Source of the DNA: Thermus sp. CCB_US3_UF1
GTDB lineage: Bacteria; Deinococcota; Deinococci; Deinococcales; Thermaceae
Direction: 5' to 3'
NCBI RefSeq assembly: GCF_000236585.1
Contig: NC_017278.1
Location: 1,426,001 to 1,490,000 of the forward strand
DNA: 64,000 nucleotides
The position numbers were made by a program, and so were the translations under genes. Of this stretch, positions 37,055 to 46,343 are shown one piece after another. The notes under the pieces were generated by a model. That model was not told the DNA's origin. It saw only the letters and a program-made list of their open reading frames with translations, and did no database searches. Every line of letters begins with the position of its first letter. Within the stretch, counting starts at the first letter, position 1.

Positions 37055-38366
37055 GTTCCACCAACCGCTCCACGCGGACCCGCTCGATGCGGCGCTGGCT
37101 TGCGCTTTCCACCAGGAAGCGGAAGCCCTGCCACTCCACGCTCTCCCCCACCCCGGGGATGCGGCCAAACCGCTCGTAGAGGAAGCCGGAAAGGGTATCG
37201 TACTCCCCATCGGGCAGCTCCACCCCCAAGGCCTCGGAAACCTCGTCCACGGGGGTTTGCGCCTGGATGGAGAAGGAGCCGTCGGGCAGGCGGCGTATGG
37301 GGGCATCCTCGGGCTCGTCGGTCTCGTCGTAGATCTCCCCCACGATCTCCTCCATGACGTCCTCCAGGGTCACCAGGCCGGCCGTGCCCCCGAACTCGTC
37401 CACCACGATGGCCATGTGCACCTTGCGCCGGCGCAGCTCGCGCAGGAGGGTCCAGGCGTCCATGTTCTCGGGCACGAAGTAGGGGGGATGGGCGATGGAG
37501 GCCACGGTGCGCCCCTTGAGGTCCTCCTCGCAGTGGTAGTCCAATAGGTCCTTGGCGTAGGCCACCCCCACGATGTGGTCCACGCTCTCCCGGTAGACGG
37601 GCACCCGGCTATAGCGGTGCTCGCGGAAGAGGTGGAGGAACTCCTCCAGGGTGGCCTCGGCCTCGAGGGCCACCATCTCCACCCGGGGGGTCATGATCTC
37701 CCGCACCGGGGTTTCCTCCAGCTCCAGGATGGAGTGGATCATCTCCTCCTCCTGGGCCTCAATGGTCCCCGACTCCTCGGCCCCGGCCAGGATCAGCTTG
37801 AGCTCGTGCTCCGACACCAAGGGGGTATCCCGGGGCTCCAGGCCGAAGGCCCGGAGGAGCAGGCCGGAAACCAGGCTGAAGAAACGGCCCACGGGGTAGA
37901 GGAGGACGGAAAGGAGGTAGATGGGCCAGGCCGCCACCCGGGCCAGGGCCTCGGCGTGGTGCACGGCCAGGGACTTGGGGGTGATCTCCCCGAAGAAGAG
38001 GACCAGGAAGGTCATGAGCCCCGTGGCCAGCCCCACCCCCACCGAGCCGAAGGCGCGGGTGGCGAGGTCCGTCACCAGGGCGGTGGCGGCGATGTTGACC
38101 AGGTTGTTGCCCACCAGGATGGTGGTGAGGAAGCGGGTGATGTCCTTGGCCAGGAGGCGGAAAGGCCCCCCCTGGAGCTCGGAAAGCTCCCGCACCTTCC
38201 AGGGGTAAAGGGTGGTGAAGGCGGTTTCGCTGGCGGAGAAGAAGGCGGAAAGCCCCAGGAGCAGGACCAAAAGAAAAAGGTCCCCAGGGGCTGGGGCTTG
38301 GGCTTGGGCCAGGGCTAGGGAACCGAAGGGCAAGAGGAAGAGCCACCGACTGGGAGGTCTGTCCAT
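37041..38366 (-). CDS. CorC/HlyC-type CNNM transporter (DUF21, CBS pair, CorC domain)
   Basis: About 441 aa from the ATG at 38366; an ATG five codons earlier is less likely because the probable -10 overlaps it. A hydrophobic segment (about 15-35) and the DUF21 membrane domain (FFSASETAFTTLYPWKVREL ... GEITPKSLAVHHAEALARV) are followed by two CBS domains (about 200-320) and the CorC_HlyC domain (SFSIQAQTPVDEVSEALGVELP). The family exports Mg2+ or Na+/Mg2+. The older name hemolysin is misleading. Confidence 0.93.
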   Translation of the reverse strand: MDRPPSRWLFLLPFGSLALAQAQAPAPGDLFLLVLLLGLSAFFSASETAFTTLYPWKVRELSELQGGPFRLLAKDITRFLTTILVGNNLVNIAATALVTDLATRAFGSVGVGLATGLMTFLVLFFGEITPKSLAVHHAEALARVAAWPIYLLSVLLYPVGRFFSLVSGLLLRAFGLEPRDTPLVSEHELKLILAGAEESGTIEAQEEEMIHSILELEETPVREIMTPRVEMVALEAEATLEEFLHLFREHRYSRVPVYRESVDHIVGVAYAKDLLDYHCEEDLKGRTVASIAHPPYFVPENMDAWTLLRELRRRKVHMAIVVDEFGGTAGLVTLEDVMEEIVGEIYDETDEPEDAPIRRLPDGSFSIQAQTPVDEVSEALGVELPDGEYDTLSGFLYERFGRIPGVGESVEWQGFRFLVESASQRRIERVRVERLVEHGEG

Positions 38367-38379
38367 ATCACCTTCCGCC

Positions 38380-38385
38380 ATTCTA
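38380..38385 (-). promoter_or_regulatory. -10 TAGAAT of the corC-like gene
   Basis: Minus strand TAGAAT, 13 bases before the preferred start at 38366. Between them lies GGAAGGTGAT, a ribosome-binding site. Confidence 0.5.
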
Positions 38386-38425
38386 CACCATGGGGGAGTG
38401 TGGGCCGGCCTCCCCTTTTCCTTTG

Positions 38426-38448
38426 ACGGGTCTGTATAGTTGAACCGT
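38426..38448. promoter_or_regulatory. marR promoter with overlapping operator
   Basis: TATAGT at 38435-38440 is eight bases before the ATG at 38449 (leaderless). It is flanked by an inverted repeat, ACGGGTC (38426-38432) and GAACCGT (38442-38448), matching at six of seven positions. A MarR dimer bound here would cover the -10. Confidence 0.5.
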
Positions 38449-38883
38449 ATGAATGGTCCCCCCGCCCCCCTGGTGGAAGAGCTTTCCCGGCTGGGCTACG
38501 CCCTGATGCGCCTCCTTTTGTCCCAGGCCAAGGAGGTCTTCGCCCGGGAGGGCCTATCCCTCCAGCAGGCGGAGGTGCTGAGGCTGGTCAAGGAGGGGGT
38601 TCTCCTCCCCTCCCGCCTGGCGGAGCACCTGGAGGTCCTGCCCTCCCAGGTCTCCCACCTCCTGGCCTCCCTGGAGGAGGCGGGCCTCCTGGAGCGGAGC
38701 CCGGACCTCGAGGACCGCCGGCGGGTCCACCTGCGCCTCACCCCCAAGGGGGAGGCGGTACAGGCCCGGATGCAGGCGGCCTGGCTCCAGGTCTTCGGCC
38801 AGCAACTCTCCCGGCTGAACCCCGAGGAGGTCCTCCTCTTCCGCGACCTCCTCAGGAAGCTCACGGAGGTGGGGCGTGGCTAG
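38449..38883 (+). CDS. MarR-family transcription regulator
   Basis: 144 aa from the ATG at 38449 (a TTG three codons upstream is possible). The winged helix is clear: LSLQQAEVLRLVKEG, SRLAEHLEVLPSQVSHLLASLEEAGLLERSPDLEDRRRVHLRLTPKG, the MarR DxRxxxxxLT signature. Likely repressor of the efflux genes that follow; the next gene overlaps it by eight bases, so it is autoregulated with them. Leaderless promoter with an operator-like inverted repeat. Confidence 0.92.
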   Translation: MNGPPAPLVEELSRLGYALMRLLLSQAKEVFAREGLSLQQAEVLRLVKEGVLLPSRLAEHLEVLPSQVSHLLASLEEAGLLERSPDLEDRRRVHLRLTPKGEAVQARMQAAWLQVFGQQLSRLNPEEVLLFRDLLRKLTEVGRG

Positions 38884-40144
38884 GCTTTGGGCCCTCGCTT
38901 TCCTCTTCCTCCCTGCCCTAGGGCAAAGCGCCCTAAGCCCGGTGCGGGACCATCCACTGGCCCGCCAGGCCCAAGCCCTCCTCCAGGCCGCGGAAAGCGC
39001 CCTCCAAGCCCAGGCCTCCCCCCTGGCCCTAAGCCTCCAGGGGAACTACGCCCGCCTGGGCTATGAGTGCACCCCCCAGGCCCTCTGCTCCAGCCTCCCC
39101 GCCACGGGGGGAAGCCTGACCCTGGCCCTGGTCCTCACCCCCTTCCCCTTGGGGGATACCGCCGACGGGGTGGAGCGGGCCCGCCTGGCCCTGAGGCGGG
39201 CCGAGCTGGGCTACCGCAAGGCCCTCACCGCCCTGCAGGCCCAGGCGGTGGCCGCCTGGGGGCGGTACCGGCAGGCCCTCCTGGCCCAGGCCCTGGCGGA
39301 AAAGGGGGTGGAGCTGGCAGAAAAGGCCCTGGAGGCGGCGCAAAGGCGCCAGGCCAACCCCAAGGAGCTGCGGGAGGCAGCGCTTTCCCTCAAGGAGGCG
39401 CAGGCCCGCCTGGAGGAGGCCCGGCGGGGCCTGGCCCTGGCCCGCAAGGGGGCGGAGGGCCTGGTGGACCCGGAAAGCCCCCTGCCCGAGATCCCCCCGC
39501 CCAAGGGGACCACCCCCTTGGCCGTGGAAGAGGCCCGGCTGGCCCTGGCCGAGGCCCAGATCGCCCGCCAGGCGGCTTGGCGCGCCCTCTGGCCCCAGCT
39601 ACAGGCCAGCTACCTCCTTTACCCAAGCGGCAACGATACCCTAAGCCTAAGCCTCTCCAGCCGCACCCTGCAGCCCACCCTGGCCTACACCCGGCAAGAC
39701 CCCGCCCGCCAGGCCACCCAGGTTCCCGGGGTGGGGAGCTACCGCACCGCCGAGGAGCTCAGGGTTTCCCTTTCCCTCACCCTCTCCCCGGGGCTTTTCG
39801 CCGCCCTGGAAGGGGCCGAGGCCCAGGTGCGCGGGGCGGCGGAGGCCCTGAGGGCGGCGGAGGCCCAGGCCCAGGTGCAAGGGGAAAGCCTCAGGTTAGC
39901 CCTCGAGGGCGCCCAGGCCAGCCTGGCCCTGGCGCAAGCCCGCCTCCAGTCGCAGGAGAAATCCCTGGAAGAGGCCAAGAGGCGGCTAGAGCTGGGGCTG
40001 GAAAGCCCCCTAGGCCTCCTCCAGGCCGAGCTCAGCCTCCTCCAAGCCCGGCTGGCCCTGGCGCAAGCGGAGAACGATCTCAGGAACCGGATCATGGAAC
40101 TCTACCAGTTTTACGGCGAACTCTTACCGGAGGTATCCCCATGA
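38876..40144 (+). CDS. TolC-like outer-membrane efflux protein
   Basis: 422 aa, GTG start. Signal peptide (MARLWALAFLFLPALGQS). Two tandem TolC repeats. Each shows beta strands (LALSLQGNYARLGYE ... SLTLALVLTPFPL in the first; LQASYLLYP ... ELRVSLSLTLSPGLF in the second) between long coiled helices rich in Ala, Leu and Glu. Forms the outer-membrane channel of the efflux pump encoded after it. Confidence 0.92.
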   Translation: MARLWALAFLFLPALGQSALSPVRDHPLARQAQALLQAAESALQAQASPLALSLQGNYARLGYECTPQALCSSLPATGGSLTLALVLTPFPLGDTADGVERARLALRRAELGYRKALTALQAQAVAAWGRYRQALLAQALAEKGVELAEKALEAAQRRQANPKELREAALSLKEAQARLEEARRGLALARKGAEGLVDPESPLPEIPPPKGTTPLAVEEARLALAEAQIARQAAWRALWPQLQASYLLYPSGNDTLSLSLSSRTLQPTLAYTRQDPARQATQVPGVGSYRTAEELRVSLSLTLSPGLFAALEGAEAQVRGAAEALRAAEAQAQVQGESLRLALEGAQASLALAQARLQSQEKSLEEAKRRLELGLESPLGLLQAELSLLQARLALAQAENDLRNRIMELYQFYGELLPEVSP

Positions 40145-41106
40145 ACAAGGCCCTCATCGCCCTCCTTCTCCTGGCCCCAGCCCTGGCCCAACCCCTACCG
40201 GAGGCCCTCAAGAAGGCCCCGGGGGTGGGGGCGGTGGTCACCGCCCGGCTGGAATACGAAAGGGAACAGAAAAACCTGGCCCGCACCCTGCAAGACCCCT
40301 TGCGCACCCTCCTCGTGGAGCTCCAGGCCCGCCAGGCGGCGGCCCTGGCCGAGGCCCGGCTGAAGCGGGCCCTGGCCCAGGCGGAAAGCGAGATCGCCTC
40401 CGCCTACGCCCAGGCCCGGGAGGCGGCCCTGCAGCTGGCCCTGGCAGAGAAGGCCCAGGAGGTGGCCGAGCTGGGGCTGAGGGCTGCGGAGATCCGGGTG
40501 CGGGGAGGCGGGGCCACCCCCTTGGACCTCCTGGAGGCGCAAAACCGCCTGCTGGAGGCAAAGAAGAACCTGGAAGCGGCCAAGCGGGGCCAGGAAAGCG
40601 CCCTGGCGGCCTTGGCCAACCTGGTGGGTCCCTGGAAGCCGGAGCCCATCGGGGAGCTTCCCCCCTTGCCGGGAAGGGAAGTCCTGGAAACCCTCCTCAG
40701 GGAAAACGCCGACCTGTTGCAGCTCCGGCAGTCCCTAGAACTCCTCCGCTTCCAGCGGGGTCTCCTGGAGGAAAGCTTCACCCCCAAAAAGGACCTCGAG
40801 GCCCTGGAGGACCAGGCCAAGAGCCTGGAGGAGAACCTGAAGAACCTGGAGCGCTCCCTGCGGGTGGGCCTCGAGGCCCGCTGGAACCAGCTTTCCCCCC
40901 TGCTCCAGGGGGTGCGGGCGGCAGAGGAGGCCCTACGGGCGGCCAAGGAGCGGTACGGGGCGGAGGAAAAGCGCTTCCAGGCTGGCCTTTCCAGCCGCCT
41001 TACCCTCCTGCAGCAGGAGCTGGCCCTGAAGCAGGCCGAGCTCTCCTGGGAGCAGGCCAAGCACGCCTACCTGAAGGCCTACTACGGCCTCCTGGCCACG
41101 AGGTGA
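40141..41106 (+). CDS. Second TolC-like protein, apparently without beta-barrel strands
   Basis: 321 aa. Signal peptide (MNKALIALLLLAPALA|Q). The rest is two sets of long coiled helices like TolC (LKRALAQAESEIASAYAQAREAALQLALAEKAQEVAEL ...; LRAAKERYGAEEKRFQAGLSSRLTLLQQELALKQAELSWEQAKHAYLKAYYGLL). At the two places where TolC has barrel strands there are only short links (LARTLQDPLRTLL; LLEESFTPKKDLEALE), and the protein is about 100 residues shorter than its neighbour. It overlaps the first gene as ATGA. It may be a periplasmic coiled-coil part of the pump rather than a pore. Confidence 0.85.
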   Translation: MNKALIALLLLAPALAQPLPEALKKAPGVGAVVTARLEYEREQKNLARTLQDPLRTLLVELQARQAAALAEARLKRALAQAESEIASAYAQAREAALQLALAEKAQEVAELGLRAAEIRVRGGGATPLDLLEAQNRLLEAKKNLEAAKRGQESALAALANLVGPWKPEPIGELPPLPGREVLETLLRENADLLQLRQSLELLRFQRGLLEESFTPKKDLEALEDQAKSLEENLKNLERSLRVGLEARWNQLSPLLQGVRAAEEALRAAKERYGAEEKRFQAGLSSRLTLLQQELALKQAELSWEQAKHAYLKAYYGLLATR

Positions 41107-41109
41107 GGG

Positions 41110-42291
41110 ATGAGGCGGCTTTGGTTGCTTTTCCCCCTCCTCCTCTTCGCCTGCGCCCCCCAAAAGGCCGAAACCCCGGCCCCTGAGGCCCAGGCCCCCC
41201 TGGCGGTCCAGGTGCGCACCCTCACCCCCAACCGGGGGACGCTGGAACGGGAGGTGCGGGCCTCGGCCACCCTGCAGGCGGAGCGGGACAGCCTAGTGGC
41301 TGCCGGGGCCTCCGGCCGGGTCCTGCGCACCCTCCCCCCGGGAAGCCGGGTGGGAAGGGGGGAAGGGGTGGTCTTCCTGGACCCCGCTCCCTTCCAAGAA
41401 GCCCTGGAGGCGGCCCGCCTCAACCTGCGCCAGGCCGAGGCCAACCTGGAGCGGGCGCAAAACCAGACCCAAGGAAGCCGGGCGGCCCTCCTGGCCCAGC
41501 TCCAAGGGGCGGAGGCTCAGCTGCAAAGGGCCAAGCGGCAGTACGAGGAAGGCAAGGCCCTCCTGGAGGCCGGGGCCCTGGCCCCCCTAGACCTCAAGGC
41601 CCTGGAGGCCCAGCTCCGCCAGGCGGAAAGCGCCTACCAAAACGCCAAGGAGGCCCTGGCCCGGCTGGAGCGGGCGGAGGACCTGCGCCTCTTGGCCCTC
41701 CAGGTGGAGGCGGCCCGGCTCCAGGTGCGCCAGGCGGAGCGGAACCTGAGGGAAAGCGTGGTGCGGGCCCCCTTTGCCGGGGAGGTGGTGGAGGTCTACG
41801 CCAAGGAAGGGGAGTTCCTAGGCACCGGCAGCCGCGCCTTCCGCCTGGCCACCACGGAGAACCTTCTGGCCAAGCTCTACCTGCCCCCGGAAAAGGCCCA
41901 CGCCCTCACCCCGGAAACCCCCTTCACCCTACGGCAAAACGGCCAGGAAGCCCGGGCCCGCCTCCTGCGCAAGACCGACCTCCCCGGCCAGACCCGGCTG
42001 GTGGAGGTGGTCCTAAAGCCCGAAACCCCCCTCCTGCCCGGCCCCGCCGAGGCCCGCTACCGGGAGAAGGTAGCGGAAGGCCTCCTCCTACCCGCGGGGG
42101 CGGTGCGTTCCCAGGAGGGGCAGGCCGTGGTCTACCTGGCCGAAGGGGGGCGGGCCAAGGGGGTGGCGGTGCGCCTGGTGGCCCAGGAAGGGGGCAAGGC
42201 GGCGGTGGAAGGCCTCCCCGAAGGGGCCAAGGTGATCTTCCCCGTGCCGGAAGGCCTTAGGGACGGGGACCCCGTGGAGGTGCTCCCGTGA
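41110..42291 (+). CDS. RND efflux periplasmic adaptor (membrane fusion protein), lipoprotein
   Basis: 393 aa. Lipobox LLLFAC (Cys about 15). A lipoyl half-domain (LVAAGASGRVLRTLPPGSRVGRGEGVVFLD) is followed by a long coiled hairpin (about 100-205) and the second lipoyl half (VRAPFAGEVVEVYAKEGEFLGTG), then beta-barrel and membrane-proximal domains. It links the inner-membrane RND pump to the TolC channel. Three bases after the second TolC-like gene; its stop overlaps the pump start. Confidence 0.93.
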   Translation: MRRLWLLFPLLLFACAPQKAETPAPEAQAPLAVQVRTLTPNRGTLEREVRASATLQAERDSLVAAGASGRVLRTLPPGSRVGRGEGVVFLDPAPFQEALEAARLNLRQAEANLERAQNQTQGSRAALLAQLQGAEAQLQRAKRQYEEGKALLEAGALAPLDLKALEAQLRQAESAYQNAKEALARLERAEDLRLLALQVEAARLQVRQAERNLRESVVRAPFAGEVVEVYAKEGEFLGTGSRAFRLATTENLLAKLYLPPEKAHALTPETPFTLRQNGQEARARLLRKTDLPGQTRLVEVVLKPETPLLPGPAEARYREKVAEGLLLPAGAVRSQEGQAVVYLAEGGRAKGVAVRLVAQEGGKAAVEGLPEGAKVIFPVPEGLRDGDPVEVLP

Positions 42292-45200
42292 GGGAAAACC
42301 CCTTGGTGGCCTTCTTCGTAGAGCGCTTCGTCTTCGCCACCGCCATCTTCGTGGGCCTGGTGCTGGTGGGCCTCCTCCTGGGCCTGGGGCTTGGGGTGGA
42401 GCTCCTTCCCCGCTTCAGCGTCCCGGTGGTGGCGGTGTCCACCAGCTACCCCGGGGCAGGGCCCGAGGAGGTGGCGGAACAGGTTTCCAAGCCCCTGGAG
42501 GACGCCCTCTCCACCCTAAGCGGGGTGGACACCCTAGGTTCCAGCTCCACCGAGGGCTTCAGCCTGGTCTTTGTCCAGTTCCAGCAGGGGGTGGACGTGG
42601 ACCGGGCGGCGGTGGAGGCCAGCCAGAAGGTGGCCGCGGCCCGGGCCCAACTGCCCAAGGACGCCTCCCCCCCGGTGGTGCAGAAGTTTGACCCCGCGGC
42701 CAGCCCCATCCTCTACCTGGCCCTCGAGGCCCCAGGGGAGGACCTCTCCAAGGTGCTGCGCTACGCCGAGCGCACCCTGAAGCCCAGGCTCCAGCTGGTG
42801 CCCGGGGTGGCGGACATCCGCCTGACCGGGGCCCCCAGGCGGGCCATCCGGGTCTACCTGGACCCCGACCGCCTCCAGGCCCTGGGCGTGGCCCCGGGGC
42901 AGGTGGTCCAGGCCCTTTCCGCCTCGGCCCTGAACCTGCCCCTGGGGAACCTCACGGAGGCGGAGCGCCGCCTGGTCTACACCCTGCGCGCCACCCCGGC
43001 CACGGCGGAGGAGGTGGCCGACCTCCTCCTGGACCCCTCCCGGGGCCTGCGGGTGCGGGACGTGGCCCGGGTGGAGGAAGGGGCCGAGGCCCCCACCACC
43101 CTGAACCGGGTCAATGGCCGCCCCGCCGTCCTCCTGGCCGTGGTCAAGACCCCGGACGCCAACGCCGTGGCCGTGGCCGACGGGGTCAAGCAAGCCCTGG
43201 CCCAGATCCAGCTCCCCCAGGGCTACCGGGCCGAGGTGGCCCTGGACTCCACCCGCTTCATCCGCGCCGCGGTGGAGGACACGGTGCGGGAGGCTTTTCT
43301 CGCCGCCCTGGCCGTTTCCTTGGTGGTCCTGGTCTTTCTGGGCAAGCTCAACTCCGTCTTCTCCGTCATCCTGGCCATCCCCATCACCCTTTCCGGGGCC
43401 ATCCTCCTCTTTGGAGTCCTGGGCTTCACCTACAACCTCATCAGCCTCCTGGCCCTCACCGTGGCGGTGGGCATCGTGGTGGACGACTCCATCGTGGTGG
43501 CGGAGAACATTGACCGCTACCGCCGCCTGGGCTTCGGCCTGAAGGAGGCCGTGCTCCGGGGGGCCTCGGAGGTGAGCGTGGCGGTGGCGGCCGCCACCCT
43601 GAGCCTCCTGGCCGTCTTCCTGCCCATCAGCTTCCTCCCGGGGATCATCGGCCAGATCTTCCAGCAGTTTGGCCTGGGCATGGCCGCGGCCATCGCCGTG
43701 AGCTGGCTGGAGGCCCTCCTCTTCCTCACCGTACGCCTGGCCTACTTCCCCGACCCCGAGCCCCCAAGCCTTAGGGTTGCCCTCCAGGCCCTCCGCCTCC
43801 TGCCCCAGGACCTGGCCTGGGCCTACCGCAAGGGGTTCTACCGCCCCACGGGCCTCCTCCTGGGGGGCGTGGCCGCCTTCCTCCTCTACCGGCAGGGCCT
43901 TTCCTACCTCCTTCTCCTCCCCCTCTACCCCCTGGCCCTGGGTCTGGGGCGGTACCTGGGCCGCTTCCTCCTGGACCTGGCCGGGGCCCTCACCCGGGGG
44001 CTCCACGGGGCCGCGGAGGCGGGGATGGAGCGCCTCACCCAGGCCTACGCCCGAAGCCTGCGGCGGGTCCTGGGGCGGCCCGCCTGGGTGCTCGGGGTGG
44101 CGGGGCTGGCCTTCCTCTCCATCTTCCCCCTTCTTCCCCGGATCCCTTTCAACTTCACCCCCCGCTCCGACACCGGGGTCCTGACCGCCACCCTCCTCCT
44201 GCCCAAGGACACCCCCCTGGCCGTCTCCGACCGTGCAGCTAGGGTCCTGGAGGCTTACTTCCTGGCCCACCCCGCGGTGAGCCGGGTGGTGACCACGGTG
44301 GGGGCCAGCGCCACCGGGGGGGCCCAGGTGGGGGACCCTTCCCGGGTCCAGCTCCAGATCGTCCTCAAGCCCAAGGGGGAACGGGAGGACATCTTCGCCC
44401 TCACCGAGGCCTTCAACCGGGAAGGGAAGGCCTTGTTGCGGGACTTCCCTGGGGCCGACCTCCGGGTTTTGGCCCAGACGGGCCCCGAGGCCGGGGACGC
44501 GGACCTGCAGTTCTTCCTCACCAGCCCCGACCGGGCCCTATTGGAGAAGCGGGCGGAGGAGATCACCGCCCTCATCGCCCAGAAGCCCTACGTGCTCAAC
44601 GTGAAGAGCACCCTCGAGGCCACCCAGCGGGAAAGGGTCTTCGTCCCCGACCCGGCGCGGCTTTCCGGCACCGGCCTCACCCCCGCCGACCTGGCCCAGG
44701 CCCTAAGGCTTTACCTCTCCGGCACCCAGGCGGCCACCGCCCGCCGGAGCGGGGAGGAGTTCCCCATCGTGGTCCAGGCCGACCCCTTGCGCCTAGGGGG
44801 CGAGGCTGACCTCCTCTCCCTCCCCGTCTACGCCCCGGCCCTGCAGGCCTTCCTGCCCCTTTCCAGCCTGGGCCGTTTCGTGGAGCGGCCCGGCCCCACC
44901 CTCATCTCCCGGCGCAACCAGGCCTACGCCGCCGGCATCAACCTCAACCTCAAGCCCGACGCCCCGGGCAGCTTCCAGATCCAGCAGGAGCTGGAGGCGG
45001 AGCTTAGGGAAAAGGGCCTCCTAGGGGATGGGGTGGAGCTGATCGCCACCGGCCTCGGCTCCTTCACGGGGGAGCTGGCCCGCTTGGCCCCCCTGGCCTT
45101 CGCCCTGGCCCTGGTCCTCAACTACCTGGTGATCGCCAGCCAGTTCAACGCCTGGCGCTACCCCCTTTACCTCCTCCTGCCCGTCCCCCTCTCCCTGGTG

Positions 45201-45587
45201 GGGGCCTTCTGGCTCACCTACCTCCTGGGAACGGGGCTGGACGTGATCAGCGTCCTAGGGGTGGTGATGCTCATCGGCCTGGTCACCAAGAACGCCATCC
45301 TCCTCCTGGACTTCGCCGTGAAGCGGATGGGGGAGATGCCCCTTAGAGAGGCCCTGGTGGAGGCGGCCCGGCTCCGCCTCCGCCCCATCCTCATGACCAC
45401 CCTCACCGTGCTCATCATCAGCCTCCCCCTCCTCCTGGGCACCGGGGAGGGGGCCGAGTACCGCCGGCCCCTGGGGGTGATCATCCTGGGGGGCCTCCTC
45501 TCCTCCACCCTCCTCACCCTCTTCGTGGTCCCCGCGGCCTTCTTCGCCTTTGAGGGCCGTAAGGTTAAGGAGCCCGTCCTGAGGTAG
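42288..45587 (+). CDS. RND multidrug efflux permease (AcrB/HAE type)
   Basis: 1099 aa. Twelve membrane helices with two large periplasmic loops (about 35-330 and 600-880). TM4 has VAVGIVVDDSIVVAENIDR, the proton-relay aspartates of the family, and STSYPGAGPEEVAEQVSKPLED is the conserved porter start. A slightly extended stretch between the halves (about 500-570) carries extra hydrophobic segments. Pumps drugs or lipids with the proton gradient. GTG start overlapping the adaptor as GTGA. Confidence 0.96.
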   Translation: MRENPLVAFFVERFVFATAIFVGLVLVGLLLGLGLGVELLPRFSVPVVAVSTSYPGAGPEEVAEQVSKPLEDALSTLSGVDTLGSSSTEGFSLVFVQFQQGVDVDRAAVEASQKVAAARAQLPKDASPPVVQKFDPAASPILYLALEAPGEDLSKVLRYAERTLKPRLQLVPGVADIRLTGAPRRAIRVYLDPDRLQALGVAPGQVVQALSASALNLPLGNLTEAERRLVYTLRATPATAEEVADLLLDPSRGLRVRDVARVEEGAEAPTTLNRVNGRPAVLLAVVKTPDANAVAVADGVKQALAQIQLPQGYRAEVALDSTRFIRAAVEDTVREAFLAALAVSLVVLVFLGKLNSVFSVILAIPITLSGAILLFGVLGFTYNLISLLALTVAVGIVVDDSIVVAENIDRYRRLGFGLKEAVLRGASEVSVAVAAATLSLLAVFLPISFLPGIIGQIFQQFGLGMAAAIAVSWLEALLFLTVRLAYFPDPEPPSLRVALQALRLLPQDLAWAYRKGFYRPTGLLLGGVAAFLLYRQGLSYLLLLPLYPLALGLGRYLGRFLLDLAGALTRGLHGAAEAGMERLTQAYARSLRRVLGRPAWVLGVAGLAFLSIFPLLPRIPFNFTPRSDTGVLTATLLLPKDTPLAVSDRAARVLEAYFLAHPAVSRVVTTVGASATGGAQVGDPSRVQLQIVLKPKGEREDIFALTEAFNREGKALLRDFPGADLRVLAQTGPEAGDADLQFFLTSPDRALLEKRAEEITALIAQKPYVLNVKSTLEATQRERVFVPDPARLSGTGLTPADLAQALRLYLSGTQAATARRSGEEFPIVVQADPLRLGGEADLLSLPVYAPALQAFLPLSSLGRFVERPGPTLISRRNQAYAAGINLNLKPDAPGSFQIQQELEAELREKGLLGDGVELIATGLGSFTGELARLAPLAFALALVLNYLVIASQFNAWRYPLYLLLPVPLSLVGAFWLTYLLGTGLDVISVLGVVMLIGLVTKNAILLLDFAVKRMGEMPLREALVEAARLRLRPILMTTLTVLIISLPLLLGTGEGAEYRRPLGVIILGGLLSSTLLTLFVVPAAFFAFEGRKVKEPVLR

Positions 45588-45590
45588 ACC

Positions 45591-46343
45591 ATGGATGCCC
45601 GCAAACTCCTCCTCCTCTTCCTGGTGGCCGCCACCCTCCTGGCCGGGGGGGTGGTGGGGGTGGCCTTCTACTTCCTCCGGCCCCTGAGGGCCGAGCCCCT
45701 GGCCCAAGAAGCCCTAAGGAGGCCCGGCCTCCAGGTGCGGGAAGCCCCTTACGGGCTGGAGCTCTCCCCCAAGGCCCCCAAGGCCCTCCTGGCCTTCTAC
45801 CCTGGGGCCCGGGTGGAGCCCTTGGCCTACGCCCCCGTCCTGGCCCCCGTGGCCGAGGCCGGCTACCTGGTGGTCCTCCTGCGGGTCCCCTCGGGCATCG
45901 CCCTCTTGGGCAAGGAGCGGGCCCTCGAGGCCAAGGCCGCCCACCCCGCCCTCCCCCTGGTGGTGGGCGGGCACAGCCTGGGTGGGGTGGCGGCCGCTGA
46001 GCTGGCTGCCCGGGAGAAGCTCCCCTTGATCCTCTTCGCCAGCTACCCGGAAGGGGACCTTTCGGGAGAAAGCCTGCCCACCTTGGCCCTTTACGGGGCC
46101 GAAGACGGCCTCCTGCCCCTGGCCGAGGCCCGGGAAAAGGCCAAGAGGCTCCCCGCCCAGGCCCGGGTGGTCTTTCTAGAAGGCCTGAACCACGCGGGCT
46201 TTGGGGCCTATGGCCCCCAGAAGGGGGACCGCCCCGCCCAAAGGCCCCGGGAGGCCCTCTGGCAAGAGATCGCCCAGGAGGTCCTCCTCTTCCTGGAAAG
46301 CCTGGGCTGGGACACCCCTCCCCCACCCCAGGCGGTACGCTAG
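45591..46343 (+). CDS. Membrane-anchored alpha/beta hydrolase
   Basis: 250 aa. An N-terminal helix (about 5-28) anchors it outside the membrane. Nucleophile elbow GGHSLGG (Ser about 127), acid in YGAEDGLLP, and His in [10 protein letters not shown] form the triad of the alpha/beta-hydrolase_5 group. Three bases after the pump gene and so part of the efflux operon. Its TAG stop is followed in the same frame by 59 more sense codons (see 46344-46523). The substrate is unknown. Confidence 0.85.
   Translation: MDARKLLLLFLVAATLLAGGVVGVAFYFLRPLRAEPLAQEALRRPGLQVREAPYGLELSPKAPKALLAFYPGARVEPLAYAPVLAPVAEAGYLVVLLRVPSGIALLGKERALEAKAAHPALPLVVGGHSLGGVAAAELAAREKLPLILFASYPEGDLSGESLPTLALYGAEDGLLPLAEAREKAKRLPAQARVVFLEGLNHAGFGAYGPQKGDRPAQRPREALWQEIAQEVLLFLESLGWDTPPPPQAVR

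Noticed and set aside
42534-44270. Minus-strand frame of 578 codons opposite the RND permease
   Set aside because: Same antisense effect of third-position G/C; no motif and no ribosome-binding site.
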